Of a stretch of DNA of 64,000 nt, positions 8,995 to 18,118 are shown piece by piece. The notes under the pieces are model-generated. The model was not told the origin of the DNA, ran no database searches, and was given only the letters and a program-made list of their open reading frames with translations. A program made the position numbers and the translations under genes. Source of the stretch: UBA2266 sp964406945 (GTDB lineage: Bacteria; Planctomycetota; Phycisphaerae; Sedimentisphaerales; Anaerobacaceae). The number at the start of each line of letters is the position of its first letter. The stretch's first letter is position 1. Location: NCBI GenBank assembly GCA_964406945.1, contig CAYOTO010000002.1, forward strand, positions 93,333 to 157,332. Direction: 5' to 3'.

Positions 8995-9023
8995 ACGATA
9001 CAGAAAACAGAGGCGTAGGTCAA
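8995..9023 (-). promoter_or_regulatory. Sigma70-type promoter for tsaD, near-leaderless
   Basis: TTGACC (9018-9023), 17 bases, then TATCGT (8995-9000) on the minus strand. The ATG of tsaD follows the -10 box after only 12 bases, so the transcript would carry a leader of about 5 bases and no ribosome site. Confidence 0.5.
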
Positions 9024-9090
9024 TTTGAATGGGCAAACTTCGCGCAAATAATGTACGAGTCTTCTTCTGCGCGTACGCCTCGAATGCACA

Positions 9091-9300
9091 AGAAGAGTCT
9101 AATTGGCTACCGCACGATTCAATAGTTTGTTCGGCCGGGGGAGGGNNNNNNNNNNNNNNNNNNNNNNNNNNNNNNNNNNNNNNNNNNNNNNNNNNNNNNN
9201 NNNNNNNNNNNNNNNNNNNNNNNNNNNNNNNNNNNNNNNNNNNNNAGAAGAGTCTAATTGGCTACCGCACGATTCAATAGTTTGTTCGGCCGGGGGAGGG
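9091..9300. other. Scaffold gap (100 N) flanked by identical 55-base copies
   Basis: Bases 9146-9245 are N. The 55 bases before the gap (9091-9145) are identical to the 55 bases after it (9246-9300). The round gap length and exact flanking identity suggest two contigs that overlap by one assembly k-mer and were joined without merging. The true locus probably holds a single copy and no missing sequence. Confidence 0.85.
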
Positions 9301-12300
9301 GGCGGCCGAGTTCCAGTTGGCGACGTCGTTTCCGTATGCGGCGGGATTGATTCTGCTCAGAGACGGGCCGTTTCCGTCCGGGCCGGCGGGCCACGGGTCG
9401 GATCCTTCAGGGTGTGAGCCGTCGCTGTAGTTTACCCTGTCTATGCGGATGTAGTATCTTTTGCCTTCGGTGTCCACATCACCGGGCATACTGATTTCCA
9501 CCTTTTCGCCGCCATTGTTGAGCCCGCCCGAGTCATACTCGAATATCTGCACGCCTCTGGGAACTTCGCCATAGGATTGTGTAAATCCGCTGATGCTCCT
9601 GACCAGCAGTAAATAGCCGTCCGGCTGAACTGTTACTGTCGGGTTTGTGCCGAATACATGTTCGACTCCGTCGGTCATCTTCCAGGGTACATTGGTCGAA
9701 TAGTCATAGAGTGTCACAGGTGAACTGCTGATGTTGTACAACTCGATATATTCCTGGTCCTGATCGCCGCCGGCGGGGTTGTACATGATTTCATTGATCA
9801 CAATCGGTCCGACACGCGGATACGCGTTTGCCTGCCAGGGAGTGTTGCTGCTCATCAGCACAAAATTGTAGCTATCGGTGCTTGCCTTGTAATATCGTCC
9901 GAAGGAAACTCCGCTGGGGGAAGCACCGAAGTCCTCGTAGTCGCGATATCCGGTGAGCATATCCTCCTGGGCCGAGGATAGAAGCACTTCTTCTCCGTTC
10001 TCACTAAGCGCAAACGGCACCAGACATCCCGGATCGCCGCCGGGATTGTTAAAGGTGGTGTCCTCATAAAAGACCATGTGGTCACCACCGCTGATAAGCA
10101 GGTCGTCGGAGATTCTGTATTTCATCGGATTGGATTCACTGTCGCTGAGGTACCAGCCGCCTATGTTGATCGGCCGGTCGGTCGTGTTGTGCAGTTCTAT
10201 CCAGTCCGGCGCCTGTGCGTGAGCGTGAGCAAGGACCTCGTTTATCACGATGGAACCGGGCTCTGGTAGCTGGCCGGCATCGTCCCATCCGGGCGAGCCG
10301 CCGGCGAATGCACTCGGCCTCCAAGAGTCTTTGTCTTTATAAGATTGGGGATTCGTAGCGTCGTAATCTCGGAGACTAAGCGAAAAGCCGTTGCCGTCGG
10401 TTATGTCGAACCATCCGTCTTTGTATTCGAAATCGAGGATTTCACTTCCGACACCGTCGACAAGGGTTATTCTCTCGCCGCCGTTGCTAAGGCTTCGTTT
10501 ATATGGCCCGGCGATTCGGATGTTGTCGCCGTACTCGGCTCTGAATGCGTTTACATCCTTGACCAGAACGATGTATTCGTCCGGGCCAAGCTCTTGCGGG
10601 CCGAACTTGTAGCCTATGCCGTCGGTGAACTCGACCATGTTCAGATTTACGGCCGAGGCGCCGATGTTTTTAAGCTCGATGAATTCTCTGTCGCCGTCGT
10701 TGGGATCGCCTGTTTCCTCGGGATGGTACATAATTTTGGTGATGCGCAGATTGGCCGCAAGCGAACCGACGGCGAAAGTCGCTTCGGTCAAAGCGCTCCA
10801 GGTGTTTCCGGTCTGGATTCTGGCCTTTACTTGTGTCGTTCGGGAGATGTTGAACGGGGTTTGATACTCAATTGCGCCGGTTTGTCCACCGGCGGAACCT
10901 TCGCTGTCAACGTACATCTGAGCGAGGATGAGGAAATCGGAATCGGCTGGGTAGGTGTTGATTCCGTGAATCGCCAGCACGTTCTGGCCGCTTGTGAGTT
11001 TGTTAAGATGCTGCGAAACGTCGATCTCTTCGAACACCACGGCCTGGCTGTCCGGATGATCTCTACGGACGCTGCTGTTCCATTCAGGTTCGCCGGACAC
11101 GTTCTTTCTTGCTATCTCGTGACCGTTCAAATATGCGACGAACGCGTCATCGTATTTGATCTGCAGCATCATCTTGTCATAAGAACTGCTCGTGCCTGAA
11201 AACGTAAACGGAACGCGGACATAGCAACAGGTGTTCCGGTCGTACATCTGATCATTCATATCCAGGCTTATCAGGGATTCGTACCCTCTTCCGCGTTCGT
11301 ATCCGACGCCTCCGGGCTCACCGCTGCTGGACCGCCAGTAAGAATCGTTGTAGTACTCTCCACCTCGCCAGTTGTCACTGATCGGGCCGGTCGGAATATA
11401 CGCACGCTTGGGACTTGCGCCGGTCACCAGATACTGGAATCCACCGGCCGGCAGCCCGGCGGTGTCGGCCGGATCGCTTCCATCGAGCGTATACCAGACC
11501 GTGCCCGAACCCCGGGTATTGTATAGACTTATTGCGGCGTCGGGGCTGATATAGCCGCCGTGTGCCGCCGTGCCGTTGATGCACAACTGAGGCCCTTCGA
11601 AGGTGAACATGCCCTCGTTTATGCAGGCGTTCTTGAATATTCCGAATCGCTGCGGCACCCACGTATCCACCACGTAGGTGTGCATGTTTGGTATAACGCC
11701 CCGAAGCTGCTGTTTCATCTCATAGAATCGGGCGTTGATATTGGCCGGCGTCAGAGCGCCGCCATTGTAGAAGTGCTTGAAAAACCGGTCGCCGAAAGTG
11801 CGTCGGAAAGCCGGGACATTCTTTAGCATACGGTATATCTGGCTGTTTTCGTCGCCACTGCTGTTGAGATTGCTGAATCGAACCTGGTAAAGTCGATCGG
11901 AGAAGCACGCTCCCTCGGCGTCCCAGATGAAGAATCGCCATTTGCCGTCGGGGCTCTGTTCCCTGGCCGCGGACCAGTTGTTTTGAGGCCAGTCCCAGTT
12001 GCCGTTCCAGAGTTGAAGAATAAGGTAGTCCGCAAACGCCGGAATATCGAGCATTGCGGCGAACTGTTCGTAGTTGTCCGGATTGTTCAAGTTCTGGCTT
12101 TTGCCGAAGTTCATCATTTGCGACCAGGCTTCCCAGGAGCCGTCGCGGATGCCGTTCATGGTCATTACATCGAATTCGTTGTCTGTGTCCCACCAGTCCT
12201 GGCAGAATTCACTTTTTATGTGCTCACACGGATTGTAATAACCCTTGTACTGGCCGTTGATCAGCAGATTGGCGTATGTTCCGTGACTCGAGACCTGACC

Positions 12301-13707
12301 CATATCCGCATACAGACGCCGCATCAGCTCGTCTTTTTGAAACGGATTTACGCGGTCATTATGGCCGGACCTCAGCACAATACTCCTGAAGCTATCCACT
12401 TCGGAGGGAAACAGCGGATAGTCGAGGCGGCTTGGTCCGTACTCGCCTCTGAAATACAGACGGAATGCGATCTTACAGTTTCCGGTCCAGTACCCGCTGC
12501 ACCGCTCGTATCGAGGCCGCATCCAGTTGCTGCCGTGGACTCTTATTCCGCAATCGACCTGGAAGTCCGTCGTTTCGCCTCTGTCAATCCATTCGAACGA
12601 TACAGGCCTCTCGTATGCCTTGCCCCGCATTATGAAATTGTTGTATCCGCTGCCGACTGCCATGATACCCGAAGGCTCGTAGAAAGTCTTCTTCTCATCT
12701 CCGACCAGCGAGATAATCGGCAGCGACTTCATCCCGTCATCCGCGCCGAAAAGATAGGTTTTTGTCCGGGTCTGCGACATTTTCCACCCGGGTTTGACTG
12801 CTCTGGCCCTTACAACCATAGTGCGGTAAATGTTAATGGGACCGGTATACAATTCGCCCTTCGGTATTCTATAGCTCGGGTCGTGCGGTTGGCTGCCGTC
12901 GAAAGTGTAGTAAATCTTCGCCCCTTCGGTGTCGGTGGAGAGTTTTAGCAGAAACTGCTGATCGTAAAAACCTCTTTCATGACTGAATCTCACGGGCTCG
13001 ACCTCGTCTATATATCCACCCCTGTTCGGTGCTCCCGCGGTGGGTATGTACATGAACTGCCAGGCGCCGCTGCCCTGCGGATATCGTCCGAACGACAGAT
13101 CGGGCTCCTGATCGCCGAAGTCGATACTGTCAATGTACGTGCCTCGGCTGCTGTCGTAAAGACCGATCTGTTCTCCGTTACCGTCCAGTTCGAAAGGAGC
13201 GCGCAGTCCGGAGACGACAGGATCGTCGTCGCACCAGATCACAATGTGGGTGTTGGGCTCGATAGTCGTCAGGCCGGGCTTATCGGTGGGTATCCGCCAT
13301 TTCGTGGGTTCGGCCAGATCGTCAGTCAAATACATGCCCGCCACGTTCACGGTTTCATCGCCCGGGTTATGCAGCTCGATCCAGTCCTCATAGCGGCCGG
13401 CGGGACTCAACACGGATCTGGTATTTATAGCCATGAATTCGTTTATGGTCACAAGCGGACCGCGGACCAGCCATTGATCGGCAACCAGAGCAAAATCGAA
13501 ACTGTTTACTCCCGACTCTTTGTCCAGATCATAGCGGCTGCCCTCCGGTTCGAGCCAGTTGCTCGCAAGAACAAGCACGTCCTGAAGATCGATCCTGCAG
13601 TCCGGATGCAGATCGCCGAACGGACAGTCTTCCGCACGGGCGCAGCACGTCAGAATGCCGGTCAGAAAGACCCCGAAAAGTGCGAAGAATTTCGTCGGTT
13701 TGCGCAT
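9274..13707 (-). CDS. Secreted CotH/lamin-tail multidomain protein with dockerin-like module
   Basis: A 1477-residue exoprotein. Reading from the N-terminus: signal peptide (about 1-25), a dockerin-like pair of calcium-loop repeats (DCRIDLQDVLVLASNWL and a second copy ending ALVADQWL, about 27-85), a lamin-tail domain (INEFMAINTRSVL, WIELHNPGD), a chitobiase-type C-terminal domain (IYYTFDGSQPHDPSY), a CotH kinase-like domain (about 330-680, with HGTYANLLINGQYKGYYNPC and FFIWDAEG), another chitobiase-type segment, and three further lamin-tail domains to the end. The domain order is typical of large planctomycete surface proteins whose function is unknown; CotH proteins elsewhere are protein kinases. 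A GAGGAG ribosome site precedes the ATG. The last nine codons lie in the 55-base copy beside the assembly gap. Confidence 0.85.
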   Translation of the reverse strand: MRKPTKFFALFGVFLTGILTCCARAEDCPFGDLHPDCRIDLQDVLVLASNWLEPEGSRYDLDKESGVNSFDFALVADQWLVRGPLVTINEFMAINTRSVLSPAGRYEDWIELHNPGDETVNVAGMYLTDDLAEPTKWRIPTDKPGLTTIEPNTHIVIWCDDDPVVSGLRAPFELDGNGEQIGLYDSSRGTYIDSIDFGDQEPDLSFGRYPQGSGAWQFMYIPTAGAPNRGGYIDEVEPVRFSHERGFYDQQFLLKLSTDTEGAKIYYTFDGSQPHDPSYRIPKGELYTGPINIYRTMVVRARAVKPGWKMSQTRTKTYLFGADDGMKSLPIISLVGDEKKTFYEPSGIMAVGSGYNNFIMRGKAYERPVSFEWIDRGETTDFQVDCGIRVHGSNWMRPRYERCSGYWTGNCKIAFRLYFRGEYGPSRLDYPLFPSEVDSFRSIVLRSGHNDRVNPFQKDELMRRLYADMGQVSSHGTYANLLINGQYKGYYNPCEHIKSEFCQDWWDTDNEFDVMTMNGIRDGSWEAWSQMMNFGKSQNLNNPDNYEQFAAMLDIPAFADYLILQLWNGNWDWPQNNWSAAREQSPDGKWRFFIWDAEGACFSDRLYQVRFSNLNSSGDENSQIYRMLKNVPAFRRTFGDRFFKHFYNGGALTPANINARFYEMKQQLRGVIPNMHTYVVDTWVPQRFGIFKNACINEGMFTFEGPQLCINGTAAHGGYISPDAAISLYNTRGSGTVWYTLDGSDPADTAGLPAGGFQYLVTGASPKRAYIPTGPISDNWRGGEYYNDSYWRSSSGEPGGVGYERGRGYESLISLDMNDQMYDRNTCCYVRVPFTFSGTSSSYDKMMLQIKYDDAFVAYLNGHEIARKNVSGEPEWNSSVRRDHPDSQAVVFEEIDVSQHLNKLTSGQNVLAIHGINTYPADSDFLILAQMYVDSEGSAGGQTGAIEYQTPFNISRTTQVKARIQTGNTWSALTEATFAVGSLAANLRITKIMYHPEETGDPNDGDREFIELKNIGASAVNLNMVEFTDGIGYKFGPQELGPDEYIVLVKDVNAFRAEYGDNIRIAGPYKRSLSNGGERITLVDGVGSEILDFEYKDGWFDITDGNGFSLSLRDYDATNPQSYKDKDSWRPSAFAGGSPGWDDAGQLPEPGSIVINEVLAHAHAQAPDWIELHNTTDRPINIGGWYLSDSESNPMKYRISDDLLISGGDHMVFYEDTTFNNPGGDPGCLVPFALSENGEEVLLSSAQEDMLTGYRDYEDFGASPSGVSFGRYYKASTDSYNFVLMSSNTPWQANAYPRVGPIVINEIMYNPAGGDQDQEYIELYNISSSPVTLYDYSTNVPWKMTDGVEHVFGTNPTVTVQPDGYLLLVRSISGFTQSYGEVPRGVQIFEYDSGGLNNGGEKVEISMPGDVDTEGKRYYIRIDRVNYSDGSHPEGSDPWPAGPDGNGPSLSRINPAAYGNDVANWNSAAPSPGRTNY

Positions 13708-13805
13708 GTATTCAGTTGCTCCTCACGTCTTATTGACAAGAACCGGCGATTACAAGCCATCCCTCCATTGCTCTACGGACATACACCATGCCAGTCAATA
13801 CTCTG

Positions 13806-13834
13806 ATGGTAGCAGAAAACCGCCTAAAAGTCAA
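13806..13834 (-). promoter_or_regulatory. Sigma70-type promoter for the CotH/lamin-tail gene
   Basis: TTGACT (13829-13834), a 17-base spacer and TACCAT (13806-13811) on the minus strand, about 100 bases ahead of the start codon at 13707, in the divergent intergenic region shared with the beta-CASP gene. Confidence 0.45.
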
Positions 13835-13932
13835 TCCGTTTCCGGGGCTCCGAGCACTATTGCTCTTGGTTATGCCAACTTGATTTGGTACTATAACTAA
13901 TCTGGGCATTTTGAAAACAACAGAGGTGCTGT

Positions 13933-15339
13933 ATGCAGATAAAACTGAGGTTCCTTGGCGCCGTCCGTAATGTTACCGGTTCGCGCCACTTGCTGGAAGC
14001 CAACGGCAAAAAGATTCTAGTGGACTGCGGCCTGTATCAGGAACGCCATTTTCGCGACAGGAACTGGGAGCCGTTTGTAATCCCGCCGGCCGAAATCGAC
14101 GCGGTCCTCCTTACGCACGCACACCTCGATCACTGCGGGTTGCTGCCAAAACTCTATAAAGAGGGTTTTAAGGGCCCGATCTACTGCACGCCGGCCACGG
14201 CCGACATAGCGAAGATAATTCTTCTGGATTCGGCCCGGCTGCAGGAAGAAGACGCCGAATACAAAAAGAAACGCCACAGAAAAGAAGGCAGGCAAAGCCC
14301 GCATCCTGTTGTTCCGCTCTACAGTCCCCAGGACGCCGAGGAGACTTTTCCGCTTTTTGCGCCCGTGCAGTATCGCCGGCAGGTGGATCTCGGCGCGGGT
14401 ATAAAGGCGTGTTTCTGCAACGCCGGGCACGTGCTGGGCTCATCCATAATTAAAGTTACCGTCGAATCGGAAGGACAGACCCGAAGCGTGGTCTTTTCCG
14501 GTGATGTAGGGCGTCCGGACAGGCCTATTATCCACGATCCGGATATACTGGCACAGGCCGATTACGTGCTGATCGAATCCACGTACGGCGACAGAGTGCA
14601 TCACGACCGGCAGGACATTAAACAGCATCTGGCCGACGAAATCAACGCAGCCAGAAAAGCTCACGGTCGCATAATCGTCCCGAGCTTTGCACTCGAGCGG
14701 TCCCAGGAACTGCTTTACTACGTAAACGAACTGCTCGTGGAAGGCAGGATACCCAAACTTCGAGTCTACCTGGACAGCCCAATGGCCGCTTCGATCACAA
14801 AGGTGTTTCAGCACCATGCCGAGTTGTTTGACGACGAAATGAGCGAGTTTATGCGAAACGGGACATCGCCCTTTAAATTTCCGGGACTGAAGATTGTCGA
14901 GTCCACCAAACAATCGAAAGCGATCAACCATATCAAGGGGACGCTGATGGTGATCGCCGGATCGGGCATGTGCACCGGCGGGCGAATCAAGCATCACATC
15001 GTAAACAGCATTTCGAGCCCGCGGAACACTATCCTCTTCGTCGGTTATCAGGCTGTCGGTACGCTTGGCCGCATACTCGTGGAAGGGGCCAAAGAGGTTC
15101 GCATCTTCGGATCGCATCACAAGGTCCAGGCCAAAATATCCCGCATACACGGCTTCAGTGCACATGCCGACCGCGATGAGTTGCTTGCATGGCTGAGGAA
15201 TCTCAAGATTCCGCCGAAGAAAGTGTTCGTGGTGCACGGTGAAGAGCACAGTGCACAGGCTTTTGGCAAATATCTCGTCGATGAGACCGGCTGGGATATC
15301 TCAGTTCCCGGTTACCGCGACCAGGCTGTACTGCACTGA
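13933..15339 (+). CDS. MBL-fold/beta-CASP RNA-processing exonuclease-like protein
   Basis: A 468-residue cytoplasmic metallo-beta-lactamase-fold nuclease with a beta-CASP insert, of the Ysh1/CPSF73-like group found in bacteria. The zinc ligands H62, H64, D66 and H67 are in THAHLDHCG. Later motifs are GHVLGSS, the aspartate of FSGDVGRPDRP, the beta-CASP motifs ESTYGD, PSFALERSQE and DSPMA, then GSGMCTGGRI and the terminal HGFSAHADRDEL histidines. All catalytic motifs look intact, so RNA endo/exonuclease activity is expected. An AGAGGTG ribosome site precedes the ATG. It is convergent with the helicase gene, with 21 bases between the two stops. Confidence 0.88.
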   Translation: MQIKLRFLGAVRNVTGSRHLLEANGKKILVDCGLYQERHFRDRNWEPFVIPPAEIDAVLLTHAHLDHCGLLPKLYKEGFKGPIYCTPATADIAKIILLDSARLQEEDAEYKKKRHRKEGRQSPHPVVPLYSPQDAEETFPLFAPVQYRRQVDLGAGIKACFCNAGHVLGSSIIKVTVESEGQTRSVVFSGDVGRPDRPIIHDPDILAQADYVLIESTYGDRVHHDRQDIKQHLADEINAARKAHGRIIVPSFALERSQELLYYVNELLVEGRIPKLRVYLDSPMAASITKVFQHHAELFDDEMSEFMRNGTSPFKFPGLKIVESTKQSKAINHIKGTLMVIAGSGMCTGGRIKHHIVNSISSPRNTILFVGYQAVGTLGRILVEGAKEVRIFGSHHKVQAKISRIHGFSAHADRDELLAWLRNLKIPPKKVFVVHGEEHSAQAFGKYLVDETGWDISVPGYRDQAVLH

Positions 15340-15360
15340 TATTGTGAGTTGCAGACAAGG

Positions 15361-18102
15361 CTACTTCCAGATACGGACGCGCTCGACCGATTTGTCCCAG
15401 TCGGCTCCAAGAGCGGCGCTGCGGGCCTTCAGCAATATGAGCCGGCCGCCCACGGATCTTGTGTAAACCAGGTCCGTGGATCCGACATGTCTTCGCCATT
15501 TTCTGGCGAACACTTCGGCGTGCTCTTTTCGCCGGGCCAGAATTGTCGGCACGGCATGATAGCTCTTTTGCACCAGAGGTCCGAGGGGACTCTTGCGAAT
15601 TAGCAGATATCGCGGATCTTTCACAGGCCGTACCGCCTCTTCGGCCGCATCGAGAAAAACCGACTTTTCGTAAGTTGTTCCTCCCTGCAGCGTGCAGCAG
15701 ATCCGTCCGTCTCTGTGCCGCCGGGCTCTTACTTTCAGTTGCGACATATCCGTCTTTATCAAGCCGATCTCAGAGAGCGACTGAAGCACGGCCCGGCCGA
15801 TCTGTCTCATGCTTGAACGCATGAATCCGTGTCTGAAAAACAGGTAAGCGGATTTCAGCAGATGCGGCACTGCAAATGCCGCTGAGATGCCGGCAATCGC
15901 AAAAAGCGACCACCACAACCACTTTATACCGCCCGATGTGCCGCCTGCGCGTATAAACCCGTAAAGGTAGAGCAGCATGCCAACCGAAAAGGACGCCCAC
16001 GCAGCCGCTTGAGCGGCACTGGCCCACGCGAGATGTCTTGCGAGTGCTTGTTCAGGCACCCGCAACTCTTCTCTCAGTCCCTTGTCGGAATCCGTACCGA
16101 GCGCACTTGCCCACATTCGTCTCAACTGCTGCCGATTCAGCGCCCGCCGTCGCATGGTTTCGTTCGAATCCGCAATACTTCGACTGTTGAACGCCTCTGG
16201 CAGTTGCAGCCGGTTTATGAGACTTTCGATGATGTTTTCGCGATATGATATTCCGACGAATGACCTGAAACGTCTTTCAAGCGATTCCATGTCCTTGCCC
16301 GGTCGGGCGACGAGCGGCTCGATACAGACGGGGTGCCAGATGTTTGCCGTCTTATTTGCATTACCCCTTTGCGTGCGTATAGCACGGCCCCTCATCTGAT
16401 TGCTCAGCATGTAGGAACCGACGCAACTGGCCAGCACCAACGAGTTTATTGAAGGCGCGTCCCATCCTTCGCCGAGCAGCGATTTAGTAGCGACCATGAC
16501 AGTGATCGAACCGCGGTTGAACAGCTTTGTGATCAGTCCGACGAGTTTCTGTCGGTCCCGGCCGATCAATTCGACGTTTATGAACCTGCTGTCGAAACGG
16601 CAGGCCCGGGTTTTGATTCTGTCCGGCGTGATGCCCATTTCGGCCGCGGCTGCTTCCAGAGCCTCTGTCGCATTCCGTTCTATCATTACGATACTTCCGG
16701 AAAGGATGCCCAGTCTGACCGCTGCAATGCCGACCCTTCGCAGCTTTTCGAAGACAGGCGCGACACCGATACGGGTCAATTCCGGCCGATCACCGGCGCT
16801 CTTTGGAAAATCCTCGGCTCGTATGTAGTCGGTGAGCACAACCATTCGCAGGTCCCGGCCGAGCGATTCGGATTCGAGTTTCACGATTTCTTCGATGCTG
16901 TCCAGCTTCGATACGCTGGACCGCAGAATTGCGCCCTGTTGCGAAGTTGATCGAAGCTCGACCGATCCGGCTCGCAGTGCATGTATTCTCTTTAAATCCT
17001 GCTTTATCGATGCAAACAGCGCCGTGTGCTGGACAAAGTCCGCTTTGTGCGTAAAAAGACAGCCTGTCAGCAGATGCTCCAGCCGGTCAACGGTGAATCT
17101 GGGAATCTGTCGGCGTCGCACGCCGAGGATCCTGAGCAGCCTGCGCGGCGGCCGCTTTCCGACGCGCTTCAAGAACACGGCCACAGCAAGATAGAAAAGC
17201 GAATCTTCCAGAATCCGCTCGACGTCGCTTCCGGGCTTACGCACACTCCAGTGTCCTCGCACAGCAGCCGCAAATTCGTCGTGATTGAGTAAATACCTGC
17301 AGACTGCCGCAACGTCGCGTCTGAACTTGCGGATACCTTTCATTTCCGCCTCTGTCGGCGCTGATATATATACGCAATCCTGATGCGGGCAGAGATTGCC
17401 CTTGCGGACCAGTTCAGGCACCGATATCTCCGCGTCGACCGGTCCGCAGAGGTTGTGATACTTTTCCCACTCGTAGGCGCCTACATCGTAGGGCGGAGTC
17501 GCCGTCAGGGCCACGACCACCGGCTCGTCAAGACCGCGTTTGACCGCCATCAAGCACCGCCACCATTGTGTCCGCAGGTGGTGGGCTTCATCGACTACGA
17601 TTGTCTGAATCTTCGCTCGCCGCAGCTTCCGGGCCAATGCTTTGCCGGCGCCCTTTCTAATCTTTGGCTTATTGGCCGAGGAGCGATGGTTCTCTTCTTC
17701 TCCTTCTTCTTCCTCGGCATGGAGTTCCTGTCCTGCTGTGTAGGCGCTGAACAGGGCCTGGTAAGTGGAAACGGTAAGCAGCCTGGGTTTGAGTACTGAT
17801 TTTGAGACCCATTCGCAGCGTTTACCGGCCAGAAACATCTGTTCCAGCCTGTCGACCCATTGATCTCTGATTGCAACGGTCGGGGCAAGAATGAGGGCGG
17901 GTCTGTCGAGGCGTCGTACGACCTCAAGCCCGAGCACCGTTTTGCCCGAGCCGGGTGCGGCTATTATGTGCAGATGGTTGTCGCCCAGATGCTCGCCCAG
18001 TTCGGCAAGCACCCGCGCCTGGTAGTCCCGCCAGGACAAACTGAATCGCATTTCATCGAATAAACCTGCCACACCGCTCCCGAAAAATGGCGACTTAGTC
18101 AC
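15361..18102 (-). CDS. SF2 DEAD/DEAH helicase with C-terminal membrane helices
   Basis: A 913-residue superfamily 2 ATPase. The Walker A motif is AAPGSGKT (residues 48-55), the DEAH box is VVDEAHHLR (about 168), motif III is ALTATPP, and the second RecA domain ends in QMRGRAIR (motif VI). An acidic insert (EEEEGEEE) lies between motifs Ia and II. After the helicase core come two strongly hydrophobic stretches (about 690-715 and 722-745) that look like transmembrane helices, then a basic C-terminal domain of about 150 residues with the segment DPRYLLIRKSPLG. The start codon is GTG. It follows the radical SAM gene by 16 bases and is the last gene of the nitrilase-tatA-tatC operon. Function is unknown: nucleic-acid remodelling at the membrane is an inference. 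Confidence 0.8.
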   Translation of the reverse strand: MTKSPFFGSGVAGLFDEMRFSLSWRDYQARVLAELGEHLGDNHLHIIAAPGSGKTVLGLEVVRRLDRPALILAPTVAIRDQWVDRLEQMFLAGKRCEWVSKSVLKPRLLTVSTYQALFSAYTAGQELHAEEEEGEEENHRSSANKPKIRKGAGKALARKLRRAKIQTIVVDEAHHLRTQWWRCLMAVKRGLDEPVVVALTATPPYDVGAYEWEKYHNLCGPVDAEISVPELVRKGNLCPHQDCVYISAPTEAEMKGIRKFRRDVAAVCRYLLNHDEFAAAVRGHWSVRKPGSDVERILEDSLFYLAVAVFLKRVGKRPPRRLLRILGVRRRQIPRFTVDRLEHLLTGCLFTHKADFVQHTALFASIKQDLKRIHALRAGSVELRSTSQQGAILRSSVSKLDSIEEIVKLESESLGRDLRMVVLTDYIRAEDFPKSAGDRPELTRIGVAPVFEKLRRVGIAAVRLGILSGSIVMIERNATEALEAAAAEMGITPDRIKTRACRFDSRFINVELIGRDRQKLVGLITKLFNRGSITVMVATKSLLGEGWDAPSINSLVLASCVGSYMLSNQMRGRAIRTQRGNANKTANIWHPVCIEPLVARPGKDMESLERRFRSFVGISYRENIIESLINRLQLPEAFNSRSIADSNETMRRRALNRQQLRRMWASALGTDSDKGLREELRVPEQALARHLAWASAAQAAAWASFSVGMLLYLYGFIRAGGTSGGIKWLWWSLFAIAGISAAFAVPHLLKSAYLFFRHGFMRSSMRQIGRAVLQSLSEIGLIKTDMSQLKVRARRHRDGRICCTLQGGTTYEKSVFLDAAEEAVRPVKDPRYLLIRKSPLGPLVQKSYHAVPTILARRKEHAEVFARKWRRHVGSTDLVYTRSVGGRLILLKARSAALGADWDKSVERVRIWK

Positions 18103-18118
18103 TTTGGTTTTGCCGGTC

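Noticed and set aside
9091..9300. The 55-base duplication as a biological direct repeat or attachment site
   Set aside because: It exactly borders a 100-N gap, which is better explained by an unmerged contig overlap.
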